Under the pieces are notes generated by a model. The model searched no databases and was not told the origin of the DNA. It was given only the letters and a program-made list of their open reading frames with translations. From Aliivibrio sifiae (GTDB taxonomy: Bacteria > Pseudomonadota > Gammaproteobacteria > Enterobacterales > Vibrionaceae), in NCBI RefSeq assembly GCF_002954705.1, contig NZ_MSCO01000001.1:227873-291872 (forward strand): 64,000 nucleotides of DNA, in the 5' to 3' direction. The position numbers were made by a program, and so were the translations under genes. This document shows, piece after piece, positions 37,101 to 47,439 of the stretch (positions are counted from its first letter, which is position 1; every line of letters starts with the position of its first letter).

Positions 37101-37985
37101 GTAAACTTTGAAGTAACAGCTTATTCTTATAATGATTCAATCGTCGCTAACTATGGGTTGTTTGATACAAACTTAAAAGCCAGTTTCTTATTAACCGGTG
37201 GCTATAATAGTCGGTTGAATATTGCGTCTTCTGATTTAGATAATACCCATTGGAGTAATGCGACTTGGGAGACGCCAGATCTTTCAAATAGTGTCATTTG
37301 GTCAAGAAAAAGTGCATCAATGTTGGCTGGTAATGTAACAACAACGACTGATGGTCCATTTAATGAGGGAGGGGATTCGATAACGACTGCGTTGAGCTTA
37401 GCAATAAGTGGAGTTGATCCTGTTTCTTTTGATAAAAATCAAGAAGCAGTGTTGGAACAAGAATTGTTATCTCAACCGAGTACTCGATACGGCCGAATGG
37501 TACTAGATAGTGTTGGAACGGCTGTAGGTCAACGTGTGATTGTCCCACTCCGAGTTGAGTTCTGGAATGGGAGTCGATTTGTTGTTAGTAAAACAGACGA
37601 GAACTCTCATTTTGATGGCGCAAAACATGATAAACAAATTATATGGCCAGATCCTACGAATTCGAGTGCATCTAAGTTAACTGGGAGTGGGGTTGTCGTT
37701 AATGGTATTAATACGGCTTCTCTGATTGCTGAGCCAGACAGCAGTAATTTACGTGAACAAGTACGCTTCTGGTTATGTCTAGACCCTGAATCGGCACAAA
37801 AAGATGATCCTAATATGAACTGTCAGAATGCTTCGTGGTCGAATGACGAACAACCTTGGTTGCAATACAATTGGCGAGGCCAAGGCGATGAAGATCCATC
37901 AACTGTGGTTACCTTTGGTATTTACCGTGGAAATGATCGCATCATATTTCGCAGCGAAAGTAACATAATTGGTACTTCTAACTAA
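34125..37985 (+). CDS. mshQ: Large MSHA protein MshQ (DUF6701), probable pilus-tip adhesin-like protein
   Basis: A 1286-residue secreted protein with a signal peptide ending near A-N-A (residue 26). The N-terminal 300 residues form repeated beta-rich units around cysteines. A central part (about 420-560) looks like a right-handed beta-helix or polymer-forming fold, and the C-terminal 600 residues resemble DUF6701 (V-P-L-R-V-E-F-W-N-G-S-R-F near residue 1140). The function is not proven. Its size, secretion and place after the minor pilins suggest a PilY1-like tip or adhesion role (inference). AAGGAG lies 9 bases before the ATG that overlaps the mshP stop, so I use that start rather than the ATG at 34104. 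Confidence 0.88.
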   Translation: MAIVVYIKRLLQLSFLFIVFISHANANNNFEFGVLNNQNCIEQSCTITFENTYTSPLVFLLSSFDTANYTTDVSSTLFLESVSSTNATIRQKTRVYEESEQIQMLSIQYVVVEEGKIVLDPTQPTMLAEAGVISGVAYIGKKVKHKHKKWLNVDFKSPFSRPPIVFTQVQGLSQTNVWATTSNRYISPQNFETTLELGRSSIMPANDKPEKIAYLAIQDFSGITDRGTSFFVGKKENVNQKKRKGDDVGALNTLARSCLNNTISLPPSFDSNYTVLISKQTRQGADGGWLRLCEGQQNNELSFMLDEDYITREHGALETVGYLVFENKNDLFDMCEYFPSAAQTWFDGGGIETQLIVDGEKGQNRSYIETPNRTVGFPSGSMNLKSGNTCEDSDGSSGDCIAAPSLIVPHLSVTTEFTGVDGSINGLSDITISPGHYTAINLMGGNAVDYIQVVIEPGIYWVNQFSATGFAEIHFSNIEKTIIHVQNWNDPGNVIYNHEAKPDNLLIAAHGVNANILMAGSNLLKAHLYSEGNIALNGRVSVYGAVTAKTLKLFSNSRIIGQSECFDPPKNYTLKVTPQIDYSLTCERIPVKFTVEDDNGPVLGFNKFFSAVINTKDNGSACWSESPDKSVAADCSITGSTFVDGEKTLYLDSSDLDIFDVTASSDNLNETEKEHFEFVPFKFDVNTIKAIANKSQSFDINVLACNDGSPDIVQDYNGNKQLEVSPYILDSPNSYDGIRTDLELASLINPNQIGLTFNQGIATTNLTYGEAGSLHFALSDPSFICPPNFDCNDYPIDSGLLSTTVNVESRPWKLAVCSDVAADGNSSNGPAFVAAAEAFSLKVKPVQYSSSPNSDLCELPVTQNFFKPSAPQALITALDPTLDTPQLSIGGMLGTLSPLLSFSNNIYAGSNSTSHYLFENMTYDEVGSIQFNVEALSVGFYDGIQGGIDKGSKPVGRFYPAYFSITNTLWDYPENQGSSEGTYSYMAQPFDDVNFEVTAYSYNDSIVANYGLFDTNLKASFLLTGGYNSRLNIASSDLDNTHWSNATWETPDLSNSVIWSRKSASMLAGNVTTTTDGPFNEGGDSITTALSLAISGVDPVSFDKNQEAVLEQELLSQPSTRYGRMVLDSVGTAVGQRVIVPLRVEFWNGSRFVVSKTDENSHFDGAKHDKQIIWPDPTNSSASKLTGSGVVVNGINTASLIAEPDSSNLREQVRFWLCLDPESAQKDDPNMNCQNASWSNDEQPWLQYNWRGQGDEDPSTVVTFGIYRGNDRIIFRSESNIIGTSN

Positions 37986-37997
37986 AATATTAATAAA

Positions 37998-39151
<1,154 letters not shown>

Positions 39152-39174
39152 TAACAACTAACGGGTGAGTGGAT

Positions 39175-40032
39175 ATGACTCCAATCTTTGATAGAGGTCC
39201 TTCTCTACAGTTTCGCCTGTTTATTGCTGTAATGGTATCGGCTAGCCTCATGCTAGCCGATAGTCGTTTAAATGCGTTTTCCGACATTCGTTACTTATTA
39301 AATAGTTTTGTTTCTCCGATTCATTATGCGGCAAATCTTCCTCGTACTATGTTTGATGGCATGTATGACAGGTTTAATAGCCGTAATACTCTCATGCTTG
39401 AAAATCAAAAGCTTAAGCAAGAGATGTTTGTGCTGAACAGCAATTTATTGTTGATGGAACAACTTAAGCAAGAAAACAGTCGATTACGCGATCTACTTGG
39501 TTCACCGTTTATTCGAGATGAGAAAAAAATGGTCACTGAGGTGATGGCGGTAGATTCAGCTCCTTATACACATCAAGTTATGATCGATAAAGGCCAAGTT
39601 GATGGTGTTTATGAAGGTCAGCCGGTGATCAGTGATAAAGGTATTGTTGGGCAAATTAACTACGTTGGTGCTCACAATAGTCGAGTTTTATTACTAACCG
39701 ATCCAAATAATGCCATTCCTGTGCAGGTTGTTAGAAACGATATTCGAGTGATTGCTTCTGGTAAAGGTCACTTAGATACTATGCAACTAGAGCATATACC
39801 GACAAATACTGATATTGAAGTTGGAGACTTACTTGTGAGCTCTGGTTTAGGTGGACGTTACCCTGAAGGTTACCCTGTCGGCTATGTTTCTATGGTTGAT
39901 AATGATAATAAGCGTCCCTTTGCTTCAATTGATTTAGAAACTTCGGTTGAATTTGATAAGTTACGTTACCTATTATTAGTATGGCCAACAGGAACAGAAG
40001 TGAGTACAGAGGAGATGGCAAATGAGCAGTAG
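39175..40032 (+). CDS. mreC: Rod shape-determining protein MreC
   Basis: A 285-residue bitopic inner-membrane protein of the elongasome. It has a short cytoplasmic N-terminus, a membrane helix near 14-30, a coiled coil at 65-105 and a periplasmic double beta-barrel domain to about 270. It connects MreB with the wall synthases. The ATG at 39175 lies behind GGTGAG; a GTG two codons upstream is rejected. It overlaps mreD by 11 bases. Confidence 0.96.
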   Translation: MTPIFDRGPSLQFRLFIAVMVSASLMLADSRLNAFSDIRYLLNSFVSPIHYAANLPRTMFDGMYDRFNSRNTLMLENQKLKQEMFVLNSNLLLMEQLKQENSRLRDLLGSPFIRDEKKMVTEVMAVDSAPYTHQVMIDKGQVDGVYEGQPVISDKGIVGQINYVGAHNSRVLLLTDPNNAIPVQVVRNDIRVIASGKGHLDTMQLEHIPTNTDIEVGDLLVSSGLGGRYPEGYPVGYVSMVDNDNKRPFASIDLETSVEFDKLRYLLLVWPTGTEVSTEEMANEQ

Positions 40033-40513
40033 TCACTTAATGCGCGGTAGAATCATTATTTGGCTTTCTTTTTTAATTGCTTTAACTTTACAAGCAGCAC
40101 CATGGCCTGGAGCGTTAGAAGTTCTCCGACCGTCTTGGATTATTCTCGTTACTTTTTATTGGGTACTTGCATTACCTCATCGAGTTAATGTTGGAACAGC
40201 AATGCTATTGGGTATTCTTTGGGACCTTCTATTGGGGACCACTTTGGGTATTCGTGGTATGACGATGGCAATTTTAGTTTATCTTGTGGCCGCTAATTTT
40301 AAGGTATTGAGAAACTTAGCATTATGGCAACAAGCCGCTATTTTTTCAGGATTAACCTTATTAGGTAAACTTTTAGAGTTTATGGGTGAATTTTTAGTTC
40401 ATGATGTGTCTTTCAACGCACACTTCTTATGGGCTGGCGTGTTAAACTTTATTTTATGGCCTTGGTTATTTTTGTTAATGCGTAGAGTTCGTCGCCATTG
40501 GTCAATTCGATAA
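40022..40513 (+). CDS. mreD: Rod shape-determining protein MreD
   Basis: A 163-residue, five- to six-helix inner-membrane protein of the elongasome, with the usual size and the R-x-x-x-I-x-x-S start pattern. It overlaps the mreC stop, indicating coupled translation. Confidence 0.95.
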   Translation: MSSSHLMRGRIIIWLSFLIALTLQAAPWPGALEVLRPSWIILVTFYWVLALPHRVNVGTAMLLGILWDLLLGTTLGIRGMTMAILVYLVAANFKVLRNLALWQQAAIFSGLTLLGKLLEFMGEFLVHDVSFNAHFLWAGVLNFILWPWLFLLMRRVRRHWSIR

Positions 40514-40522
40514 GGAAATGTA

Positions 40523-41098
40523 ATGACTACTCAAGTATTCTTAGCTTCAGGATCTCCACGAAGAAAAGAACTATTAGCTCAATTGGGCTATCAATTTGAG
40601 ATCTTGTCTGTTGATGTTGCAGAAGTGCATCAAGCACATGAAACGCCTCTTATGTACGTCGAGCGATTATCACAAGATAAAGCGCAAGCAGGTGTGAAAG
40701 CCATAGAACAAATAGAAAATAAGAATATCCCAGTGCTGGGCTCTGATACCATCGTTGTTATTGATGGTGTTATTCTAGAAAAACCTAAAGATTTTGAAGA
40801 TGCTAAGAGAATGCTCTTAGCTTTGTCTGGTCGTCAACATCAAGTAATGACAGCCGTTACACTAGCAACACCTGAAAAAAAAAGAACCAAAACAGTAATA
40901 ACACAGGTGTGGTTTAGAACACTTTCAATACAAGAAATAGAACAATATTGGGAAAGTGGAGAACCTTGCGATAAAGCAGGTTCATACGGTATTCAAGGTA
41001 GTGGTGGGCGATTTGTCTCGCGTATTGATGGCAGTTATCACGCTGTCATGGGACTGCCTTTGATGGAAACAGATCAGCTCTTACACCAATTTTTGTAA
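40523..41098 (+). CDS. maf: Maf-family nucleoside triphosphate pyrophosphatase (YhdE type)
   Basis: Hydrolyses non-canonical or excess nucleoside triphosphates to monophosphates; YhdE-type enzymes prefer dTTP and UTP. The 191-residue protein has the S-G-S-P-R-R substrate motif at residues 9-14, G-S-D-T-I-V at about 73-78, K-P-K-D at about 90-93 and D-K-A-G-S-Y-G-I-Q-G near 150. An A9 tract at 40875-40883 is read in frame. It lies 9 bases after mreD. Confidence 0.94.
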   Translation: MTTQVFLASGSPRRKELLAQLGYQFEILSVDVAEVHQAHETPLMYVERLSQDKAQAGVKAIEQIENKNIPVLGSDTIVVIDGVILEKPKDFEDAKRMLLALSGRQHQVMTAVTLATPEKKRTKTVITQVWFRTLSIQEIEQYWESGEPCDKAGSYGIQGSGGRFVSRIDGSYHAVMGLPLMETDQLLHQFL

Positions 41099-41116
41099 AA
41101 TTAGTGAGGTGCTCCA

Positions 41117-42586
41117 ATGAGTACAGAGTTGTTAATAAACGTAACTCCGAGCGAAACTCGAGTTGCAATGATTGAGGCCGGAGTGCTTCAAGAGATTCAT
41201 GTTGAAAGAGAAGCAAGACGCGGTATTGTGGGTAATATATACAAAGGTCGAGTAAGCCGTGTATTACCGGGGATGCAAGCAGCGTTTATAGATATCGGTT
41301 TGGATAAAGCCGCATTTCTGCACGCCTCAGATATTGTTCCTCATACCGAGTGCGTATCTGAAAATGAAAAACGTCAATTTCAAGTAAGAGATATTTCTCA
41401 ATTAGTACACCAAGGGCAAGATTTGGTAGTGCAAGTTGTTAAAGATCCTCTTGGAACTAAAGGTGCTCGTTTAACGACAGACATTACTCTTCCTTCTCGC
41501 TATTTAGTGTTTATGCCAGGCGCAAGTCATGTTGGTGTATCTCAACGAATTGAAAGTGAGAAAGAACGCAATCGTTTAAAAAATACGGTTTCTGATTATT
41601 GCGATGAATTCGGTGGCTTTATTATTCGAACTGCAGCAGAAGGCGCAAGTGAAGCTGAAATCTCACAAGATGCGGCTTTTTTAAAGCGTTTATGGCATAA
41701 GGTTATTGAGCGTCGTAAAAAGAGCAAAACGAAATCAATGTTGTATGGTGAGCTAGGTTTAGACCAACGCATCTTACGTGATTTCGTGGGCACCGAACTT
41801 GATTTAATTCGTGTTGACTCAAAGCTGGCGTTTGAGAAATTAAAAGAATTTACCTCTGAGTTTGTTCCAGAGTTAACCAAAAAACTTGAGTATTATTCTG
41901 GCGACAAGCCTATCTTTGATATGTACGAAACGGAAAATGAAATCCAGCGTGCACTTGATCGTAAGGTAGAATTAAAGTCAGGTGGATATTTGATTATTGA
42001 TCAAACTGAAGCCATGACTACGGTTGATATCAATACAGGTGCTTTTGTTGGACGTCGTAACTTAGAAGAGACGATTTTCAATACTAACATCGAAGCAACT
42101 CAGGCTATTGCTCGTCAACTTCGCTTACGAAATCTTGGTGGTATTATTATTATCGACTTTATCGATATGATGAGTGAAGAGCATCGCCGTAGAGTATTAC
42201 AAGTGTTAGGCTCTGTATTAGAGAAAGACAGAGTTAAAACCAACGTAAATGGCTTTACGCAGCTTGGCCTTGTTGAGATGACCCGTAAACGTACTCGTGA
42301 AAGTATTGAGCATGTATTATGTGGCCAATGCCCAACATGCGAAGGACGTGGCGCTGTTAAGACCGTAGAAAGTGTATGCTATGAGATCTTACGTGAAATT
42401 ACTCGAGTAAACAGAGCGTATGATTCAGATAAATTTGTAGTTTATGCTTCTGTCGCTGTCGCTGATGCCCTAGAAGGGGAAGAGTCCCATGCACTTGCTG
42501 AACTCGAACTATTTATAGGTAAACAGGTTAAAATTCAAGCTGAACCTCTTTATATTCAAGAGCAGTTTGATGTCGTAATGATGTAG
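41117..42586 (+). CDS. rng: Ribonuclease G
   Basis: An endoribonuclease of the RNase E/G family that matures the 16S rRNA 5' end and degrades some mRNAs. It is 489 residues, the normal length. An S1 RNA-binding domain lies at about 38-128. The catalytic Asp pair is in V-D-I-N-T-G near 304 and I-I-I-D-F-I-D near 345. The zinc-link C-G-Q-C-P-T-C lies near 404-410. It lacks the long C-terminal scaffold of RNase E. Confidence 0.97.
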   Translation: MSTELLINVTPSETRVAMIEAGVLQEIHVEREARRGIVGNIYKGRVSRVLPGMQAAFIDIGLDKAAFLHASDIVPHTECVSENEKRQFQVRDISQLVHQGQDLVVQVVKDPLGTKGARLTTDITLPSRYLVFMPGASHVGVSQRIESEKERNRLKNTVSDYCDEFGGFIIRTAAEGASEAEISQDAAFLKRLWHKVIERRKKSKTKSMLYGELGLDQRILRDFVGTELDLIRVDSKLAFEKLKEFTSEFVPELTKKLEYYSGDKPIFDMYETENEIQRALDRKVELKSGGYLIIDQTEAMTTVDINTGAFVGRRNLEETIFNTNIEATQAIARQLRLRNLGGIIIIDFIDMMSEEHRRRVLQVLGSVLEKDRVKTNVNGFTQLGLVEMTRKRTRESIEHVLCGQCPTCEGRGAVKTVESVCYEILREITRVNRAYDSDKFVVYASVAVADALEGEESHALAELELFIGKQVKIQAEPLYIQEQFDVVMM

Positions 42587-42599
42587 AGAATAAAAATAC

Positions 42600-45500
42600 G
42601 TGACCACTAAGTTAATTCGTTTTGAACGTTGCTTGATGGGATTATTGCTGCTGGTATTCTTACTGGCAGCATTAGTCATTACAAGCCTACGCCTACTTCT
42701 TCCTTCACTTAATCAATATCAACCTGAAGTTGAAGCTTTTCTTTCCAAAAGTACCGGTTTTTCAATCTCTATTGGTGAGCTTGATGGTCGTTGGAGAAAC
42801 ACTAATCCCTCATTGAATCTTAAAAAACTGACAGCAGTAGATCCTATCTCTGGAGATGAAATTATCTCTGTTAAGGAGGTTGAGATCCAACTGAATATTC
42901 TTTCTTCTCTGTGGGCTCAGCAGCCTCAATTTGCTGACCTACGTATTGATAAGTTAGTTGCTGATTTGACGTCATTAGGTAATGATTCTAAAGAAGCAGA
43001 AGATGCGAAGAAACCAAGTAAAAAAAGTAATGACGAGTCTTTGGCAAAGCGTCTTGAAGATTTGTTTTTAGTGAGACTAAATCACTTTTCATTAAAAGAT
43101 TCTCAAGTAACTCTTGTTGCATTGGATGGTAATGATAAAACACTTCAAATAGATTCACTTCAGTGGCGAAATGAAAACAGAAGACATCTTGCAGAAGGCG
43201 TTGTAAGCATTCTTGGCAGTGAGATTAATCAGCTCAAAGTCATTGCCAATTTCAAAGAGAAAGGCACATTTAAAAGCTTGGATGGGAATTTCTACGTCGA
43301 GGCCAAAAATATTCAAGTCACTCCGTGGATAACTGATGATATCCAAAAAGAATATGGAGTAACTCAAGGTGAAGTTTCAGCGAATGCTTGGTTGTCATTT
43401 AAAGATGGCCAACCAATTGATGCGCTTGTTGAGGCATCGCCATCTTATATTAACTGGCTTGAAGGTAAAGAAGTACATCAAGCAAGTGTTGAGGCCGGGG
43501 TATTTGAACTTCAGCCTAATAAAGATGGTTGGAAGGTATTAGCTTCTGACATTCGAATTAAGAATCAAAATGATATGTGGCCACAGGTTTCAGGAAGTTT
43601 TACATGGCAGCCTGATAAGTGGGTATTAAACCTGGCGCATATTGATCTTCATAGCGCATTAGACTTGAAAACGTTACTGCCAGCTTCTCAAGATAATATT
43701 ACAGACCTTCTAACAACTCTTGATCCCAAAGGAAGTATTAACGATATTCGTATTGAGTATGATCACTCCACAGGGTTGAATTATTCAGCATCAATTCATG
43801 CTGCAGGAATGAAGCAGTGGGAGCTACTCCCAGGCTTTCATAAATTGGATATTTTAGTTGCAGGTGATGAAGAAAAGGGCAAAGCAACATTATCACTAGT
43901 GGATGATACCCTGCCTTATGGTGATGTATTCCAAGCGCCATTAAATATTAAACAAGGTAATGTAACCGCCTACTGGGAAGTCAATGATAACGGGTGGCGT
44001 TTATGGTCTGATTACATCAAAGTATCAACGCCAGATCTGCAAGCTAAAGGTGAGTTTCGTTTAGATTTTCCAAAAGACAAGCCATCAGTACTCTCTTTTT
44101 ATGCTGAAGCCGATGCATTTCATGCAGATCAAACTTGGCGTTATTTACCTACGTTAGCATTAGGGCAAGATTTAACGGATTATTTATCTGCAGCCGTACA
44201 AGGTGGTAGTGCAAAAACCGTTCAACTGCTTTGGTATGGTGAAGTCGCTGATTTCCCTTACACCAAATACGATGGCATATTTCAAGTTAAAGTCGGTTTA
44301 AAAGATGCTCAGTTCTCGTTTGATACTGCGTGGCCGCCATTAACCGATCTTCAGTTGGATTTAATGTTCCAAAACGCTTCTATGTTCTTAAGCTCACATT
44401 CAGCCGAACTTATGGATGTACACGCGACCCGTGTTACTGGGCGTATTGCTAACTTATCGGAAGATGGAAAGTTAACTATTCGTGCAACCGCTAATGGTTC
44501 AGGTAAAGCCGTTCGTGAATATATGACAGCAACGCCATTAGTTGATTCTGTTGGTGCAGCATTAAACAGTATTCAAGTAGATAATCGTGTTGATGCGTTA
44601 TTACGTCTTGATATCCCATTTAATGGAGATGATGTCCGTGCATGGGGTTACGCCGATCTTGCAAATAATCACATCGAATTGCAGTCTCCTAATATAGTTC
44701 TCACTAATGCAAAAGGTCGAATTGAGTTTGATAATGATGTAGTTAAAGCATCAAGTATTAAAGCGTCGTTATTAGGGCAGCCAATATCCCTTTCTTTTAA
44801 CGGTGAAGCACAATCTGATTTTTATAGTGTGAATATTGAAACGAAAGGTAAGTGGAAAGTTTCACAGCTTAAAGACTATATTGATTCGCCAGTGATGGAT
44901 AAAGTTGATGGTATATCGGTATGGAGCTCAACCATAAATTTACAGGTTGCAGATATTGGCTTCACTTATCAACTTGGCGTCAACGCGGCATTAAATGAGG
45001 TCAGTTCAACGTTGCCTTATCCATTGGCGTTGAATAAAGGGAACGGAGAAAAAGCATTATTACAGGTTTCTGGGAATTCAGAAAAACTCTCGGGGCGTTT
45101 AACGTTACCAGATGCAAAATACCAGACAGAAATTAATATCACAAAAGAAACGCCAGTCATTACAGCCAGCCATGTCGTTGTTGGACGTGGTAATTTTAGA
45201 GTTAGCCCTATTGTTGGGCAATCTGCCTCTATTAATACTAAATTTTTTGATGCTGATGCTTGGTTATCTGAGCCTATTTTAAATAAAGAAAAGTTAAGTT
45301 CTAAAAAGGCGTCAATGAGTCACTTTCCAGTCATTCCAATACCAACTCGTATTGATGCAAATATTAAGTCTTTACATTTAGCTTCGTTAGATTGGAATGA
45401 TGTAGATATCAATGCACGTAAAAAATCGCAAGGTTGGTATGCTCAAGTTAATAGTCAAGAGGTTGATGGAAAGGCAAGTTTGAAAGAAACTGGGGAACTA

Positions 45501-46466
45501 TTGGTTCAATTGGATAATCTTCATATTTTTATTCCAAGCTTAGATGAGCCTGAGAACCAAAAGCGACTAAACCAAGCAAAAGCTCATGAACCGATTATTT
45601 CTGAGTTTGATCGTCATTTCTTCCGCTTGATGCCGAACTTAGAGTTAACGATTAAAGATACATGGGTACAAGGTTATAAGTTAGGTAAGCTTGATACCAA
45701 GTTGCATAAGAAAGGGAAAACTTTTTACCTTGATAAGCTCAAAATCACCAGTGGTGAAAATAAATTAGCGATGTCAGGTGACTGGCTATTAAATAAAGAT
45801 AAGAGTCTCTCTTCTTTTAAAATGAAAGCATCAGGAGAAAATAATTCCGAATTACTTGCGCGTTTTGGTATCAGCTCCGGTATCCAAAAAGCAACATACA
45901 GTATGGATGCGGATCTGAAATGGGAAGGGGCACCTTGGAGCATTCAAGTTGATACACTTTCAGGAGATCTTTCCTCGACCTTGGGTGAAGGTGTAATTAC
46001 TGATGTTAAAGGAGCGGCACGTTTTCTTGGCCTATTTAGTATCGATTCTATCATTCGTAAGATGAAACTCGATTTTAGAGATGTTTTTGATGATGGTATG
46101 GCATTCAACTCGATTACTGGCAGTGGGAAGATGAGGGATGGTATTTTTGTCAGTAATAATTTGCTTATGGATGCGGTTGCTGGCGAGATGATAATTAAAG
46201 GAAAGGCTGATCTCAATACTCGTTTAGTGGATGCAGAGGTGAGTTTTACACCTGATTTAACTTCTGGTATTCCAATTCTTACTGCTTTTGCTGTTGCCCC
46301 ACAGACTGCAATAATTGTACTTGCTGTTGCGACGGCGATAGCGCCTGTTATTGATGTTATTACGCAGGTGAACTACAAAGTTGAAGGCCCATTAGAGTCA
46401 CCAGCAGTAAAAGAACTATCTCGTAGTCAAGGTGAATACCAACTACCAGAAAAAACGGATAATTAA
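42600..46466 (+). CDS. yhdP: YhdP, AsmA-like phospholipid transport protein
   Basis: A 1288-residue inner-membrane-anchored periplasmic protein of the AsmA-like/VPS13-like group. With TamB and YdbH it carries phospholipids to the outer membrane in E. coli. An N-terminal membrane helix lies near residues 12-33, followed by a long run of beta-strand repeats (DUF3971 region) and a C-terminal AsmA_2-like domain near 1080-1230. The start is GTG at 42600 with only a weak ribosome site, 13 bases after rng. An ATG at codon 13 would remove part of the anchor, so GTG is preferred. Confidence 0.93.
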   Translation: MTTKLIRFERCLMGLLLLVFLLAALVITSLRLLLPSLNQYQPEVEAFLSKSTGFSISIGELDGRWRNTNPSLNLKKLTAVDPISGDEIISVKEVEIQLNILSSLWAQQPQFADLRIDKLVADLTSLGNDSKEAEDAKKPSKKSNDESLAKRLEDLFLVRLNHFSLKDSQVTLVALDGNDKTLQIDSLQWRNENRRHLAEGVVSILGSEINQLKVIANFKEKGTFKSLDGNFYVEAKNIQVTPWITDDIQKEYGVTQGEVSANAWLSFKDGQPIDALVEASPSYINWLEGKEVHQASVEAGVFELQPNKDGWKVLASDIRIKNQNDMWPQVSGSFTWQPDKWVLNLAHIDLHSALDLKTLLPASQDNITDLLTTLDPKGSINDIRIEYDHSTGLNYSASIHAAGMKQWELLPGFHKLDILVAGDEEKGKATLSLVDDTLPYGDVFQAPLNIKQGNVTAYWEVNDNGWRLWSDYIKVSTPDLQAKGEFRLDFPKDKPSVLSFYAEADAFHADQTWRYLPTLALGQDLTDYLSAAVQGGSAKTVQLLWYGEVADFPYTKYDGIFQVKVGLKDAQFSFDTAWPPLTDLQLDLMFQNASMFLSSHSAELMDVHATRVTGRIANLSEDGKLTIRATANGSGKAVREYMTATPLVDSVGAALNSIQVDNRVDALLRLDIPFNGDDVRAWGYADLANNHIELQSPNIVLTNAKGRIEFDNDVVKASSIKASLLGQPISLSFNGEAQSDFYSVNIETKGKWKVSQLKDYIDSPVMDKVDGISVWSSTINLQVADIGFTYQLGVNAALNEVSSTLPYPLALNKGNGEKALLQVSGNSEKLSGRLTLPDAKYQTEINITKETPVITASHVVVGRGNFRVSPIVGQSASINTKFFDADAWLSEPILNKEKLSSKKASMSHFPVIPIPTRIDANIKSLHLASLDWNDVDINARKKSQGWYAQVNSQEVDGKASLKETGELLVQLDNLHIFIPSLDEPENQKRLNQAKAHEPIISEFDRHFFRLMPNLELTIKDTWVQGYKLGKLDTKLHKKGKTFYLDKLKITSGENKLAMSGDWLLNKDKSLSSFKMKASGENNSELLARFGISSGIQKATYSMDADLKWEGAPWSIQVDTLSGDLSSTLGEGVITDVKGAARFLGLFSIDSIIRKMKLDFRDVFDDGMAFNSITGSGKMRDGIFVSNNLLMDAVAGEMIIKGKADLNTRLVDAEVSFTPDLTSGIPILTAFAVAPQTAIIVLAVATAIAPVIDVITQVNYKVEGPLESPAVKELSRSQGEYQLPEKTDN

Positions 46467-46508
46467 TGCAATATAGAGTTTCAACAAAGTCAATAATAAG
46501 GATGTATG

Positions 46509-47327
46509 ATGAGAAAGGTTGGTGTTATTCAAATGAATTCAGGTGTAAACCCTGAAGATAATATTAAACAACTTAATCTCAAGCTAAAAGGATTACGTCA
46601 GCAAGGAGCTAAGCTGGCTTTAACCCCTGAAAACAGTATCGTTTTTGGACAGAAAGAAGATTATGAACGACATGCTGAATTCCTTGGGGAGGGAGAGTTA
46701 CAAGAGAGGTTATCTGGGTTGGCAAAGCAATACCAGATTTGGCTTGTCGTTGGCTCTTTTCCAATAAGAAACCCTAATGAAAGTTTATCGTCAACGTGTT
46801 TAGTTTATAATGATGTCGGAGAGCTTGTAGAGCATTATCATAAATTACATATGTTTGATGTTGACGTTGAAGATGGGCACCAAAGCTATCGTGAGTCTGA
46901 TACATTTACAGCAGGTAATGACATTAAAGTTGTTGATACACCCGTTGGGAAACTAGGATTATCTATTTGCTACGATGTTCGTTTTCCTCAACTGTACAGT
47001 GAACTTCGTCGACAAGGTGCAGAAATTATTGCCGTTCCAGCTGCATTCACTAAGGTAACGGGATATGCCCATTGGGATATTTTATTGCGTTCAAGAGCGA
47101 TTGAAACTCAATGTTGGTTATTAGCCGCTGGTCAATGGGGTTCTCATGGTGCTGGTCGAGAAACGTGGGGGCATTCAATGATCGTTGATCCATGGGGAAA
47201 TAAAGCGGCCCTGCAACAAGAGGGTACGGGTGTCATTATCGCTGATGTTGATTTATCACAGTTAGGGTCTATCCGTAAAAAAATGCCTGTAGAAAAACAT
47301 GCAAGATTAAATTGCCAGTTAAACTAA
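46509..47327 (+). CDS. Nit-type carbon-nitrogen hydrolase (deaminated glutathione amidase-like)
   Basis: A 272-residue nitrilase-superfamily enzyme. The catalytic triad is visible: Glu in T-P-E-N (about 41), Lys in Y-H-K-L-H (about 112) and Cys in S-I-C-Y-D-V-R-F-P (about 154). The A-H-W...L-L-R-S-R-A-I-E-T-Q motif near 195-210 is close to Nit1. Nit1 enzymes repair deaminated glutathione, so that is the likely activity, but other amides remain possible. Two adjacent ATGs exist; the second (46509) lies at a better distance from AAGG. It is the last gene of the mre unit and is followed by a terminator. Confidence 0.88.
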   Translation: MRKVGVIQMNSGVNPEDNIKQLNLKLKGLRQQGAKLALTPENSIVFGQKEDYERHAEFLGEGELQERLSGLAKQYQIWLVVGSFPIRNPNESLSSTCLVYNDVGELVEHYHKLHMFDVDVEDGHQSYRESDTFTAGNDIKVVDTPVGKLGLSICYDVRFPQLYSELRRQGAEIIAVPAAFTKVTGYAHWDILLRSRAIETQCWLLAAGQWGSHGAGRETWGHSMIVDPWGNKAALQQEGTGVIIADVDLSQLGSIRKKMPVEKHARLNCQLN

Positions 47328-47353
47328 ACTCGGTGTGTATACGGTTTATTAAA

Positions 47354-47393
47354 GAAAAGAGTGAGTTTCACTATAAAATACACTCTTTTTTAT
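47354..47393 (+). terminator. Terminator after the Nit-type gene
   Basis: A 9-bp stem AAAAGAGTG/CACTCTTTT with a 17-base loop ends in a T-run, about 27 bases after the stop. Confidence 0.65.
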
Positions 47394-47439
47394 TCATAAT
47401 CAGATCCTAGATCTTAAATTCTTAACAAGAGTACCTCGA

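Noticed and set aside
40875-40883. A9 tract in maf as another contingency locus
   Set aside because: The frame is intact and maf is a housekeeping gene. It is noted only as a control against general homopolymer error.
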